Shown: positions 18,029 to 25,747 of the stretch, piece by piece
How positions within the stretch are numbered: the stretch's first letter is position 1
Layout of the letters: each line of letters begins with the position of its first letter
Origin: DASRVA01 sp050732935
Lineage (GTDB): Bacteria > Gemmatimonadota > Gemmatimonadetes > JACCXV01 > JAHWKZ01
Length of the DNA: 58,973 nt
Direction of reading: 5' to 3'
Assembly: GCA_050732935.1 (NCBI GenBank)
Contig: JBOHRW010000173.1
Location: 1-58,973, forward strand
Made by a program: the position numbers and the translations under genes
Notes under the pieces: model-generated
Seen by the model: the letters and a program-made list of their open reading frames with translations, nothing else
Told to the model about the DNA's origin: nothing
Databases searched by the model: none

Positions 18029-18046
18029 TTACATGGTCCATTGTAA
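18029..18046 (-). promoter_or_regulatory. Imperfect palindrome over the putative susC -10
   Basis: TTACATGGTCCATTGTAA is an 18-bp near-palindrome (TTACATGG / CCAT-T-GTAA with one extra base). Read toward susC it contains TACAAT, a 5/6 match to a -10, about 46 nt before the susC ATG. It lies in the divergent spacer shared with mutY, so it could be an operator. Confidence 0.38.
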
Positions 18047-18121
18047 CACGTCTCGCTCCATTTCTGCTATCCCCTCCCCCACTCTTGAGCTTCCCATCGT
18101 GGAAACCGACCTTCACGTCCC

Positions 18122-19267
18122 GTGGCTGCCTCCTTACCCTCCTCGCGGGTCGCCGCGATTCGGCGTCGCCTGCTCGACCACTATGACCGTGAGCGCCGCG
18201 ATCTGCCGTGGCGTGGCGAGACGGACCCGTATCGGGTCTGGGTCTCGGAGGTGATCCTGCAGCAGACCCGGGTCGAGACGGCGATCCCCTTCTACCGAAG
18301 CTGGCTGGAGCGCTTCCCGACCCTCGAGGCCCTGGCGGCGTCGGATCCGGAGGGTGTCATGGCCGCCTGGAGCGGCCTCGGCTACTACCGTCGCGCCCGG
18401 CACCTCCACCGAGCAGCGCTCATGGTTCGCGACCAGCTCGGCGGCGAGCTGCCGACCGAGGCAAACCTTCTGCAGGAGCTACCCGGGATCGGACCCTACA
18501 CGGCGGGCGCGCTGGCCTCGATCGCCTTCGGTCGCCGCGAGCCCGCGGTGGACGGGAACGCTCGCCGGGTCCTGTCCCGGCTCTTCGACCTCGAGCGTCC
18601 CTCCGCGACCGGGCTGAGACGGCTCGCCGGAGCCCTCGTCCCTCCCGATCGGCCGGGCGACTTCAACCAAGCGCTCATGGAGCTCGGCGCCACCGTCTGC
18701 CGGCCCCGTCGCCCCCGCTGCGCGGAGTGCCCGCTGGCCCGGCTCTGCCTGGCCAGCCGCCGTGGGACCGTCATGGCCCGACCCGGCGCCCCGCGCAACC
18801 GGGCTGTCCCTGAGCGTGAAGTGGGGACGGCGGTCCTGCTGTCGGCCCGCCGGCGCGTACTCCTCGCCCGCCGCCCCGACGAAGGGCTCCTGGGAGGGAT
18901 GTGGGAATTCCCGGGCGCGGTCGCACACGATCGTGAGAGGCCGGCCGCGGCGGCCCGCAGAGCAGCGGCGGCACTCCTCGGTCCGAATGGCCTACCCCCC
19001 CGCCGGGCCCCCGCCCGGCCGATCGCGGTCATCCCCCAGGCCTTCTCCCATCGCCGCCACGTTTATCACGCCTTCCTACTCGGCCTGCCGGATGAGCCGC
19101 CTTTCCTTCTCCCCGTTGCGAGCGGCACGACCCCTGAGGCTCCGGAGTGGACGGCAGCGGAATGGGTCGCCGTGGAAGGGCTCGTGCCGCTCGGGGAGCG
19201 GGCGCTCCCGTCCGCCCAGCGGCGGATCGCGCGCGCCGTGCTGGCTGCTCCGCGCGAGTGGGCCTGA
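18122..19267 (+). CDS. mutY: A/G-specific adenine DNA glycosylase
   Basis: Removes adenine mispaired with 8-oxoguanine. The 381-residue protein has catalytic Glu43 (VSEVILQQTRV), the helix-hairpin-helix LPGIGPYTAGA (120-130), the essential Asp144 (AVDGNARRV) and a 4Fe-4S loop with Cys193, Cys200, Cys203 and Cys209 in the MutY C-x6-C-x2-C-x5-C spacing. A NUDIX-like 8-oxoG recognition domain follows (RRPDEGLLGGMWEFPG). The GTG start fits the expected N-terminal length; no strong Shine-Dalgarno is visible. It diverges from susC and is probably unrelated to uptake. Confidence 0.96.
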   Translation: MAASLPSSRVAAIRRRLLDHYDRERRDLPWRGETDPYRVWVSEVILQQTRVETAIPFYRSWLERFPTLEALAASDPEGVMAAWSGLGYYRRARHLHRAALMVRDQLGGELPTEANLLQELPGIGPYTAGALASIAFGRREPAVDGNARRVLSRLFDLERPSATGLRRLAGALVPPDRPGDFNQALMELGATVCRPRRPRCAECPLARLCLASRRGTVMARPGAPRNRAVPEREVGTAVLLSARRRVLLARRPDEGLLGGMWEFPGAVAHDRERPAAAARRAAAALLGPNGLPPRRAPARPIAVIPQAFSHRRHVYHAFLLGLPDEPPFLLPVASGTTPEAPEWTAAEWVAVEGLVPLGERALPSAQRRIARAVLAAPREWA

Positions 19268-19384
19268 GCGGGTCCCCTTGCGCCGGACGACCGGACCTCG
19301 CCATCCTTCGACCCGATGAGCGAATTCCCGCCTACGGCCGGCTCGATCCCGTCGCTGCGCTCATCGGTCGGTAGGGAGCGTCAG

Positions 19385-20527
19385 ATGGCGATCTATCGGA
19401 ACGGCCTCGAGGGCGAGCGCCCGCTCCTTCCGCTGACGTACGACGCGCTCCTCGATCAGGCGCGCGAAGTGCTGAGCCCCGAGGCGTTCGGGTATCTGGC
19501 GGGCGGCGCGGGTGAAGAAGACACGATGCGCGAGAACCGGGACGCGTTCCGCCGCTGGCGGATAGTCCCGCGGATGTTGCGCGGAGTGGCCGACCCGGAG
19601 CTCTCCACCGAAGTCCTGGGGACGAGGATCCGGGCGCCCTTCCTCCTCGCCCCCGTCGCTGCTCAGGGAATCCTCCATCCCGAAGGAGAGCTCGCCGTCG
19701 CGCGCGCCGCCGCCGACTCGAGGATTCCGATCGTTCTCAGCACGCTGAGCTCGAGTACGATCGAAGACGTGGCGGGCGTCTCGGGACCGGCACCACGCTG
19801 GTTCCAGCTCTACTGGCCTTCGGATCCGGAGCTCACCGCGAGCCTCCTCCAGCGGGCCCGGTCCGCCGGATATACGGCAATCGTGCTCACGCTGGATACC
19901 TTCCACCTCGCCTGGCGCCCCCGGGATCTCGCCAACGCCTATCTGCCCTTCCTGCGCGGCGACGGACTGGCCAACTACTTCTCCGACCCCGTTTTCCGGG
20001 AGTCCCTCGAGGCGCCTCCCGAGGAAGATCCGCGCCCGGCGATCCGCCGCTTCGCCGAGGTCTTCAGCGACCCTTCCCGGACGTGGGAAGACCTTGCCCG
20101 TCTCCGTGAGGCGACCGATCTGCCGATCGTGCTGAAGGGGATCCTCCACCCCGACGACGCCCGCCGGGCGACCGAGTGGGAGATCGACGCCGTGATTGTG
20201 TCCAACCACGGCGGGCGCCAGGTGGACGGCTCGATCGCCGCCCTCGACGCGCTCCCGACAGTGGTCGAGGCGGCAGGCGAGGCGCTGACCATCCTCTTCG
20301 ACAGCGGCGTCCGCACCGGGGCCGACGCCTTCAAAGCGCTCGCGCTGGGCGCACGGGCCGTCCTGATCGGCCGCCCCTACGCCTGCGCCCTGGCGGTGGC
20401 AGGTGAAACGGGGGTGCGCGAGCTCCTCGAGAACCTGGTGGCCGAGCTGGATCTCACGATGGGGCTCTCGGGGTGCCCCTCGCTGGAGGAGGTCGGCCCC
20501 GAATGCCTGGTTCGCGTCGAGAGCTGA
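19385..20527 (+). CDS. FMN-dependent alpha-hydroxy-acid oxidase, lactate 2-monooxygenase-like
   Basis: Member of the glycolate oxidase/lactate dehydrogenase/lactate monooxygenase flavoenzyme family. The 380-residue reading shows GYLAGGAGEEDTMREN near the start, QLYWPSDPELT, TLDTFHLAWRPRDL, LKGILHPDDARRA, the active-site SNHGGRQ, and the FMN-phosphate region FDSGVRTGADAFKALALGA. The pattern LAWRPRDLANAYLPFLRG resembles mycobacterial lactate 2-monooxygenase (lactate to acetate plus CO2) more than LldD. The ATG chosen has GGGAG upstream; an in-frame ATG 23 codons earlier adds an unconserved tail. It ends 1 nt before the convergent glycosyltransferase. Confidence 0.88.
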   Translation: MAIYRNGLEGERPLLPLTYDALLDQAREVLSPEAFGYLAGGAGEEDTMRENRDAFRRWRIVPRMLRGVADPELSTEVLGTRIRAPFLLAPVAAQGILHPEGELAVARAAADSRIPIVLSTLSSSTIEDVAGVSGPAPRWFQLYWPSDPELTASLLQRARSAGYTAIVLTLDTFHLAWRPRDLANAYLPFLRGDGLANYFSDPVFRESLEAPPEEDPRPAIRRFAEVFSDPSRTWEDLARLREATDLPIVLKGILHPDDARRATEWEIDAVIVSNHGGRQVDGSIAALDALPTVVEAAGEALTILFDSGVRTGADAFKALALGARAVLIGRPYACALAVAGETGVRELLENLVAELDLTMGLSGCPSLEEVGPECLVRVES

Positions 20528-20528
20528 A

Positions 20529-21281
20529 TCAGCCGCTCGACCCACCCTCCGTCCGCCCATTCACCTCCTCCACGACCCCGTAGCGGATCCAGTTCCGGCA
20601 GAGCCGGCGGACGACGAACAGGTCCGCCATCCCCTTCCAGATCCGGTTTCGGATGTTGTACTTCGTCGTCCCGGCGCGACGGGGTCGGTGCCCAACGGGG
20701 ACCTCGACGACGGTCGCCCCGACCAGCTTGAGCAGGGTCGGCAGGAAGCGGTGCATCCCCTCGAACCGGGGGACGGCGAGGAAGCTGTTACGGGGCATGA
20801 TGCGGAGCGAGCATCCGACGTCGGTGATCCGGTCGCCGGCCAGCCGATTCCGGACCGCGTTGGCGATCCTCGAGCTGGCACGCCGCATCCAGGGGTCGGC
20901 GCGACGCACGCGGATTCCCTGGACGACGTCGGCGCCGGTCTCTTCGAGCTCGCGCCACAGGATCGGGATGTCGGCGGGGTCGTTCTGACCGTCCGCATCA
21001 AGCGTGACGAGCCGTCGCCCTCTCGCCCTGTCGGCGCCGGCCACCAGGGCCGTGGACTGGCCGTGCCCACGATCGAGACGGACGACCCGGACCCGCGGGT
21101 CCGACGCCAGGCCGGCGAGGACGAGCGGGCTGGCGTCCGCCGACCCGTCGTCGACGTAGACGATCTCCCACGCGACCCCCAGCCCATCGAGGGCCTCCAC
21201 CAGCTCGCGGTGGAGACCGGGCAGGCTTTCGGCTTCGTCCCGGAGTGGGAGGACCGCCGAAAGCTCGACCGTTTGCTCCAC
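20529..21281 (-). CDS. GT2 glycosyltransferase, dolichol/polyprenyl-phosphate mannosyltransferase-like
   Basis: GT-A fold family 2 enzyme that likely transfers a sugar from a nucleotide sugar to a polyprenyl phosphate at the cytoplasmic face of the membrane. The 250 residues show AVLPLRDEAESLPGLHREL, YVDDGSADAS, and the metal/nucleotide motif LDADGQNDP, with DVGCSLRIMPR in the acceptor region. There is no transmembrane tail, so it is the soluble DPM1-like form. It starts with GTG 31 nt after the eIF2B-like gene and ends the overlapping operon from HEPN onward. Confidence 0.88.
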   Translation of the reverse strand: MEQTVELSAVLPLRDEAESLPGLHRELVEALDGLGVAWEIVYVDDGSADASPLVLAGLASDPRVRVVRLDRGHGQSTALVAGADRARGRRLVTLDADGQNDPADIPILWRELEETGADVVQGIRVRRADPWMRRASSRIANAVRNRLAGDRITDVGCSLRIMPRNSFLAVPRFEGMHRFLPTLLKLVGATVVEVPVGHRPRRAGTTKYNIRNRIWKGMADLFVVRRLCRNWIRYGVVEEVNGRTEGGSSG

Positions 21282-21312
21282 TAGCAGTCTGTCGCCGGAA
21301 TGCCGCCGCCCA

Positions 21313-22236
21313 TTACGTCCGGGCGACCCCGGGCGCTGTGACGAGCGCCCGCGCCACTTCCACCTCGCTGGTCCGCAAGTCCTGGGGCCGGGTCACCCCG
21401 CGCTCGGTCACGAGCTTGTCCAGGGCGGTGTATGGCAGGTCCTCGAAGTACACATTCACGGCCTCCAGGGATGGCGGTGGTCGGAAGACGATCTCGGCGG
21501 GATCGCGCTCGTAGACGCGTGGCAATGCGGCGAGGGTCGGTGGCAGCCACTTGCTGGTGTCCGCGCACGCGATCACAGGGATTCCGACCGATCGGGCCCG
21601 GGCGGCGAGCGCGGCGGTCCCGACCTTGTTGACCCAGGCGGTTGGCAGGAGGGCGTCCGCCCCGACCATGAACAGGCCTTCCTCCTCGAGCGCGCCCCAC
21701 AGCCAGCCATCGACCCCGAGCCGGACCGGGATCCCCCGCTCCGCCAGCTCCATGGCGAGCCGCGCCCCTTCTCCGCCGGGGCGGGCCTCGGAGAGAACGA
21801 CCTGGAACCAGCCACCCGCGTCCATGTAGGTCAAGAGCGCCGAGCGCACCGTGCTCGACGCCGAATACGTGTAGACGGTCCGGACCCCCTGCAGGGAGCG
21901 GATGGCGTGGACGACGAGGGTCTCCGAAGCGGCCGTCAGCCGCTCCCGCCAGCGGTCGGCGACGGCGCCAAATCCCCGGCGGATCGACCGCTCGTCCCCG
22001 CCCTCGCGGCGCTCGAGCTCGACCAGCAGATCATTGGCCACCCGCAGCACGGGGGCGAGCGCGGCCTGCGAGCGGGCCAGCCCCGTCAGCCCCACCGCCA
22101 CCTCGTCGAGTGAGCCTGGCTCACCATCGGACCAGCGATCGGCCCATTCCAGGAGGCGGCCGGCGATCTCGGCGGCCCCGCGCCTCCGGTCATCGGCCAG
22201 CGCCGCCAGCGCCGGCGCTTCGGCAGGCCGGCTCAC
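21313..22236 (-). CDS. eIF2B-alpha/ribose-1,5-bisphosphate isomerase-like protein
   Basis: The 307 residues belong to the IF2B/MtnA/R15P isomerase superfamily. The C-terminal Rossmann-like half shows YTYSASSTVRSALL, VLSEARPGGEGARLAMELAE, GADALLPTAWVNKVGTAALA and an ADTSKW loop in the place of the family's E-x-S-K. The N-terminal half is helical and poorly conserved. In bacteria such proteins are usually sugar-phosphate isomerases, not translation factors, so ribose-1,5-bisphosphate or a related ketose is a plausible substrate. The GTG start overlaps the permease stop by 4 nt. Confidence 0.8.
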   Translation of the reverse strand: MSRPAEAPALAALADDRRRGAAEIAGRLLEWADRWSDGEPGSLDEVAVGLTGLARSQAALAPVLRVANDLLVELERREGGDERSIRRGFGAVADRWRERLTAASETLVVHAIRSLQGVRTVYTYSASSTVRSALLTYMDAGGWFQVVLSEARPGGEGARLAMELAERGIPVRLGVDGWLWGALEEEGLFMVGADALLPTAWVNKVGTAALAARARSVGIPVIACADTSKWLPPTLAALPRVYERDPAEIVFRPPPSLEAVNVYFEDLPYTALDKLVTERGVTRPQDLRTSEVEVARALVTAPGVART

Positions 22237-23015
22237 TTGATCAGTCGCCGCCGGATGAGCCGCGTGGCGAGGGGGAAGGCGAGCACCGTGAAGGCCGTCA
22301 CCACCAGCAGATGGACCGCCAGGAAGCTGTGGACCTCACCCGCAGCCAGCGCCCGGATGACGATCACCGCGTGGGTGAGCGGCAGGCACCAGGCGGCTCC
22401 GATGGCCCATTCCGGCAGCCCCTCCAGCGGGAAGAAGACGCCGCTGAAGAGGTACATGACGGTGATCACCAGGGTGAAGAAGTAGTTGAAGAAGGCGTAC
22501 GAGGGCGTGAGCGCCGTGTAGGCCATTCCGATCCCCCCGAACATGAGACCGACCAGGAACGCCATCGGCAGCGTCCCCAGAGACAGCGGCGTCGACGTGA
22601 GTCCAAGGACCCACATCAGCAGCAGGACGAAGCTGGCTCCCAGGAGGCTCTTCGAGGCACCCCACAGGATGTCGCCGGCGACGACCTCCCCCACCGAGAT
22701 CGGGGTCCTCACGATGGCCTCGTAGGTCCCTTGCTCGGTCAACCGGGTGAAGGAACCGAAGGTGGTCTCGAAGGCGGCGGCGGTCATCGCCGTCGAGGCG
22801 AGGATCCCCGGCGCCAGGAAGGCGACGTAGGACTGCCCTCCGATCGGATCCACGAGACGGCCGAGCCCAAAGCCGATGGCGAACAGGGTCAGGAGCGGCT
22901 CGGCCAGCGTCCCGACCAGCGAGGCGGTGGCGAAGTCCTTCCAGGACTCGAAGTTCCGGTACCAGACCCGGCTCGAGCCGCGCATCCAGGTCGCCGTCGC
23001 CGCGATGGCGCTCAT
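22233..23015 (-). CDS. ABC-2 type exporter permease, NodJ-like
   Basis: Six-helix ABC-2 permease that pairs with the ATPase encoded just upstream. The 260 residues show an N-terminal helix pair, the FETTFGSFTRL...GTYEAIVRTPIS motif of the NodJ/ABC-2 family, and hydrophobic stretches such as FVLLLMWVLGL, FFTLVITVMYLFSGVFFP and HLLVVTAFTVLAFPLA. NodIJ-type exporters move lipo-oligosaccharides or other lipid-linked solutes, but DrrAB-like drug or lipid export is equally possible. It overlaps the ATPase stop by 4 nt (ATGA). Confidence 0.9.
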   Translation of the reverse strand: MSAIAATATWMRGSSRVWYRNFESWKDFATASLVGTLAEPLLTLFAIGFGLGRLVDPIGGQSYVAFLAPGILASTAMTAAAFETTFGSFTRLTEQGTYEAIVRTPISVGEVVAGDILWGASKSLLGASFVLLLMWVLGLTSTPLSLGTLPMAFLVGLMFGGIGMAYTALTPSYAFFNYFFTLVITVMYLFSGVFFPLEGLPEWAIGAAWCLPLTHAVIVIRALAAGEVHSFLAVHLLVVTAFTVLAFPLATRLIRRRLIK

Positions 23016-24166
23016 TCGCGGAGCTCCCTTCCGGTCAGGCGCAGGAAGACGTCCTCCAAAGTCGCCCGGCGATGGACGAAGTCGTGCCCGCTGAGCAGCG
23101 GCAGGATCTGCCGTGCCGCCTCGGGATCACGGAAGAAAGCGAACACTTCGTCGCCCGCGCGCTCGACGTGGTCGGCCGCTTCCGCCAGCGCGCGCGCGGC
23201 TCGCCCGTCCACGTTCCTCCCAGGGAAGCACTCGATCACCTCGCGTCCGATGTGCTCCTCGATCAGGCCAGCCGGTGCGCCGGCGGCGAGGATCTCGCCG
23301 TGGTCCATGATCAGGAGGCGGTCGCAGAGCCGCTCCGCCTCCTCCATGTAGTGGGTGGTCAAGAGCATCGTCACGCCGGCCCGCATGAGGGCGCGGAGCT
23401 TCTGCCAGACGGCGTGACGCGCCTGGGGATCGAGGCCGGTCGTGGGCTCGTCCAGGATCAGGAGCTCCGGGTTCGACATGAGCGCGCGGGCGAGCGTGAG
23501 CCGCCGGCGCATGCCGCCGGAGAGGCTTCGGATATGGTCGTCGCGCTTCTCCGAGAGCTGGAGAAACTCGAGCAGGTCGGCGGCGCGCTGCCTGCGTTCG
23601 CCCGCAGGGAGACCGAAGTAGCGCCCGAAGACGAGCAGGTTGCCGACCACGGAAAGATCCGGATCGAGGTTGTTCTCCTGGGTCACGACACCCAGGCGGC
23701 GCTTGATCTCGCGCTGGGCGCGATCCACCGGATGACCGAAGACCTCGAGCGAGCCGCCCCCGACCTTCACGAAGCACGAGATCATGTTGATCGTGGTGGT
23801 CTTGCCGGCCCCGTTGGGACCGAGAAAGCCCAGGCATTCCCCCCGGTGGACCTCGAAATCGATCCCCTTGACGACCCGCTCGGTGGCGTAGGCCTTGGTG
23901 AGCCCCCGTGCGAGAACGAGCGGCTCCCCTTTCATCCCTTCATGAGCCTGCGGGCGATCTGATGGGCTTTCGGGTTCGTCGGCCGAATCCTCCGGTCGTT
24001 CGAGCCGTCCGACGGGGGGATCCGACCCCCCCGGCTGGACGGACGGATCCGGCTCTCCCGATTCCACGGACGGATCCGGCTCTCCCGATTCGGCGAACGC
24101 CGGCGGATCGGAGGCCATGGAGAGCTCCAGGGGCAGTTGGCCGCCTGCCGAACTCGTGCCCGTCAC
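23012..24166 (-). CDS. ABC transporter ATP-binding protein with disordered N-terminal extension
   Basis: ATPase of the ABC-2 exporter. Motifs: Walker A GPNGAGKTTT (116-125), signature LSGGMRRRLTLARAL, Walker B LLILDEPTTGLDP, and H-loop TTHYMEEAERL. It is 384 residues long; a normal core would start near Met78 (MKGEPLVLARGL). The extra ~77 residues are acidic and Pro/Ser-rich and contain two copies of a 9-residue unit (SGEPDPSVE, SGEPDPSVQ). The long form is supported because its GTG overlaps the preceding stop by 4 nt with GGGG just upstream, while Met78 has a poorly spaced AAGGG. The C-terminal ~80 residues match the NodI/DrrA regulatory tail. Confidence 0.9.
   Translation of the reverse strand: MTGTSSAGGQLPLELSMASDPPAFAESGEPDPSVESGEPDPSVQPGGSDPPVGRLERPEDSADEPESPSDRPQAHEGMKGEPLVLARGLTKAYATERVVKGIDFEVHRGECLGFLGPNGAGKTTTINMISCFVKVGGGSLEVFGHPVDRAQREIKRRLGVVTQENNLDPDLSVVGNLLVFGRYFGLPAGERRQRAADLLEFLQLSEKRDDHIRSLSGGMRRRLTLARALMSNPELLILDEPTTGLDPQARHAVWQKLRALMRAGVTMLLTTHYMEEAERLCDRLLIMDHGEILAAGAPAGLIEEHIGREVIECFPGRNVDGRAARALAEAADHVERAGDEVFAFFRDPEAARQILPLLSGHDFVHRRATLEDVFLRLTGRELRE
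24041..24091. repeat. Two tandem copies of a 24-bp direct repeat in the ABC ATPase N-terminus
   Basis: Bases 24041-24064 and 24068-24091 are identical (GGACGGATCCGGCTCTCCCG plus ATTC). The period is 27 bp, in frame, so the copy number could vary without breaking the gene. Confidence 0.9.
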
Positions 24167-24429
24167 GATCCCCGGTTACCGAAGGACCGATTGGCGATCA
24201 CCGCCCAGAGGTCCGGGACGGGCTCGGTCAAGTAGGCCAGTCGTCCGTTGCTGACCAGGTCCTCCAGCGCCTCCTCGGCGACCGACCGCGACCCGTGCAC
24301 CGTGATCTCCGACCCGCAGTGATCGCATCGGCTTGTGGTGGAGCCCACCCGTTGTCGATGACGGCAAATGGGGCACTCGACCCGCACCGGATCGCGCTCG
24401 AGCCTCGCGCTCAGCTTCTCATCGGTCAT
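24163..24429 (-). CDS. Small zinc-ribbon protein, unknown function
   Basis: 88 residues with a four-cysteine zinc ribbon (Cys19, Cys22, Cys35, Cys38, in CPICRHRQR and SRCDHCGSE), followed by a helical stretch of about 40 residues. No family is recognised beyond the ribbon. It overlaps the CYTH gene by 11 nt and the ABC ATPase by 4 nt, so it is certainly cotranscribed with them. It could be a regulator or adaptor, but nothing in the sequence decides this. Confidence 0.75.
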   Translation of the reverse strand: MTDEKLSARLERDPVRVECPICRHRQRVGSTTSRCDHCGSEITVHGSRSVAEEALEDLVSNGRLAYLTEPVPDLWAVIANRSFGNRGS

Positions 24430-24958
24430 CGATCATCTCCTCGTACGATCGGTTCACGACGTCCTCCGATTCGATCCCCAGACGCTCGCGAAGCGAGGCG
24501 ATCCTGCGATCCGCCTCGGTCCGGTCCCCGATCCGATCCATACGCGCCTCGAACTCCACGAAGCTTCCCAGGCCGTCCACCTGGTCGAGATGGATCCGGA
24601 CGTCCTCCCACCACCAGACCTCGCGTGCCTTCTCCACCGTCGCGCCCGCGCCCAGGAGCGCCGTGAGCGTTCCCGCCAGGCCGTCCGGGTCCGACACCGG
24701 CAGACGGTGGAATCGGGCTTCCCTCACGACGCCGGCCTCCGGCCTCCGATAGACCACGAGATGGGCTCCGTCGAGGGACGATTGGCGCAGCTTGACATGG
24801 CCGCCGGAGACCTGGAAGTAGCGGTCGACCTGACGCTCCGTCCCCTGGAGTCGCGCCCCGGCGATCCGTACGCGCTCGCGCGTCTCCCCGAGGTCATGGA
24901 CGCTCGCCTTGAGCTCGAGGTTGGTTCCGGAGCGAGCGTCGAGAGCGGGGTCGATCAC
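24419..24958 (-). CDS. CYTH-domain protein (class IV adenylate cyclase / triphosphatase-like)
   Basis: CYTH triphosphate tunnel enzyme of 179 residues. The N-terminal motif reads GTNLELKASV, a variant of the ExExK signature common in bacterial class IV cyclase-like proteins. DRYFQV, GHVKLRQ and the C-terminal VRIHLDQVDGLGSFVEFEA complete the tunnel. The family includes thiamine-triphosphatase, inorganic triphosphatase and class IV adenylate cyclase, and the substrate cannot be read from sequence. It starts with GTG, 18 nt after the methyltransferase stop, and overlaps the zinc-ribbon gene by 11 nt. Confidence 0.87.
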   Translation of the reverse strand: MIDPALDARSGTNLELKASVHDLGETRERVRIAGARLQGTERQVDRYFQVSGGHVKLRQSSLDGAHLVVYRRPEAGVVREARFHRLPVSDPDGLAGTLTALLGAGATVEKAREVWWWEDVRIHLDQVDGLGSFVEFEARMDRIGDRTEADRRIASLRERLGIESEDVVNRSYEEMIDDR

Positions 24959-24976
24959 CGCCCCAAGATAGAAAGG

Positions 24977-25747
24977 TCAGACCCGGCGGGCGAAGTGGGC
25001 GACGGCGATGAAGCGCTCCCCCACCGGACCGTCCCCGTGATGGCTCGCCACGACGCGCTCCAGGCGTCGCGTGAACTCCTTCAGCGTTCGAGTATCCATG
25101 GCGCCTCCGACGTACGACCACGAACGTGCGTAGCGCAGGTAGTCGCCCGCGGAGAGCTCGCGGGCATGCTCCACCTCTACGGGCGGCTCGACCTGGAAAC
25201 CGCCGCGCGCGACCAGGGCGGCGGGCGTCTCTCGCATCAGGTGCGTCACGGGCCGCTTGTGGCCGGGGTTGAAGCTCTCGACGAGCTCCCAGACGTCGCT
25301 CGTGAAGGAGTCCGACTCGGTGACGTTCCAGAGCAGCAGCAGCACACCGTCCGGCGCGAGGACGCGCTCGAACTCGTCGAGGGCCGGAGCCGGATCCAGC
25401 CAGTGGAAGGCCTGGGCGACCACGATCACCTCACACGAGGAGCTGCGGACGGGAAGGGCCTCGGCGCGGGCCGCCAGGCCCCCCAGCCATCCGGGGCCGT
25501 CCACCATCCTCCGGATCGTCGGACGAAGCATCTCCAGGGCCGGCTCGACGGCCACGACTCGGAGGCCGCGTCCGAGGAGACCTCGCGTCGCCGCGCCGGC
25601 GCCCGCCGCCACGTCGAGGGCGAGCGGAGGGCGGTCGGCCTCGAGACGAGGCATCCGCTCGAGCAGAGCGTCGAACACCGCCGCCGGGTACACCGGTCGC
25701 GCCGCCGCGTAGTCGTCCGCCAGGGGAGCGAAGACGCGGATCGTCAC
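24977..25747 (-). CDS. Class I SAM-dependent methyltransferase
   Basis: 256 residues with the class I methyltransferase core: motif I ALDVAAGAGAATRGLLGRG, motif II VVAVEPALEML, and motif IV-like EVIVVAQAFHWLDP followed by LAPDGVLLLLWN. The AFHWLDP motif places it with type-11 methyltransferases resembling ubiquinone/menaquinone or small-molecule enzymes; the acceptor is unknown. The GTG start overlaps the HEPN stop by 4 nt (GTGA). Starting there rather than further upstream is supported by the overlap and by the conserved VFAPLADDYAAARPVYP N-terminus. Confidence 0.87.
   Translation of the reverse strand: MTIRVFAPLADDYAAARPVYPAAVFDALLERMPRLEADRPPLALDVAAGAGAATRGLLGRGLRVVAVEPALEMLRPTIRRMVDGPGWLGGLAARAEALPVRSSSCEVIVVAQAFHWLDPAPALDEFERVLAPDGVLLLLWNVTESDSFTSDVWELVESFNPGHKRPVTHLMRETPAALVARGGFQVEPPVEVEHARELSAGDYLRYARSWSYVGGAMDTRTLKEFTRRLERVVASHHGDGPVGERFIAVAHFARRV

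Noticed and set aside
16146..18254. Long plus-strand open frame opposite susC
   Set aside because: SusC plug and barrel motifs on the minus strand make this a shadow.
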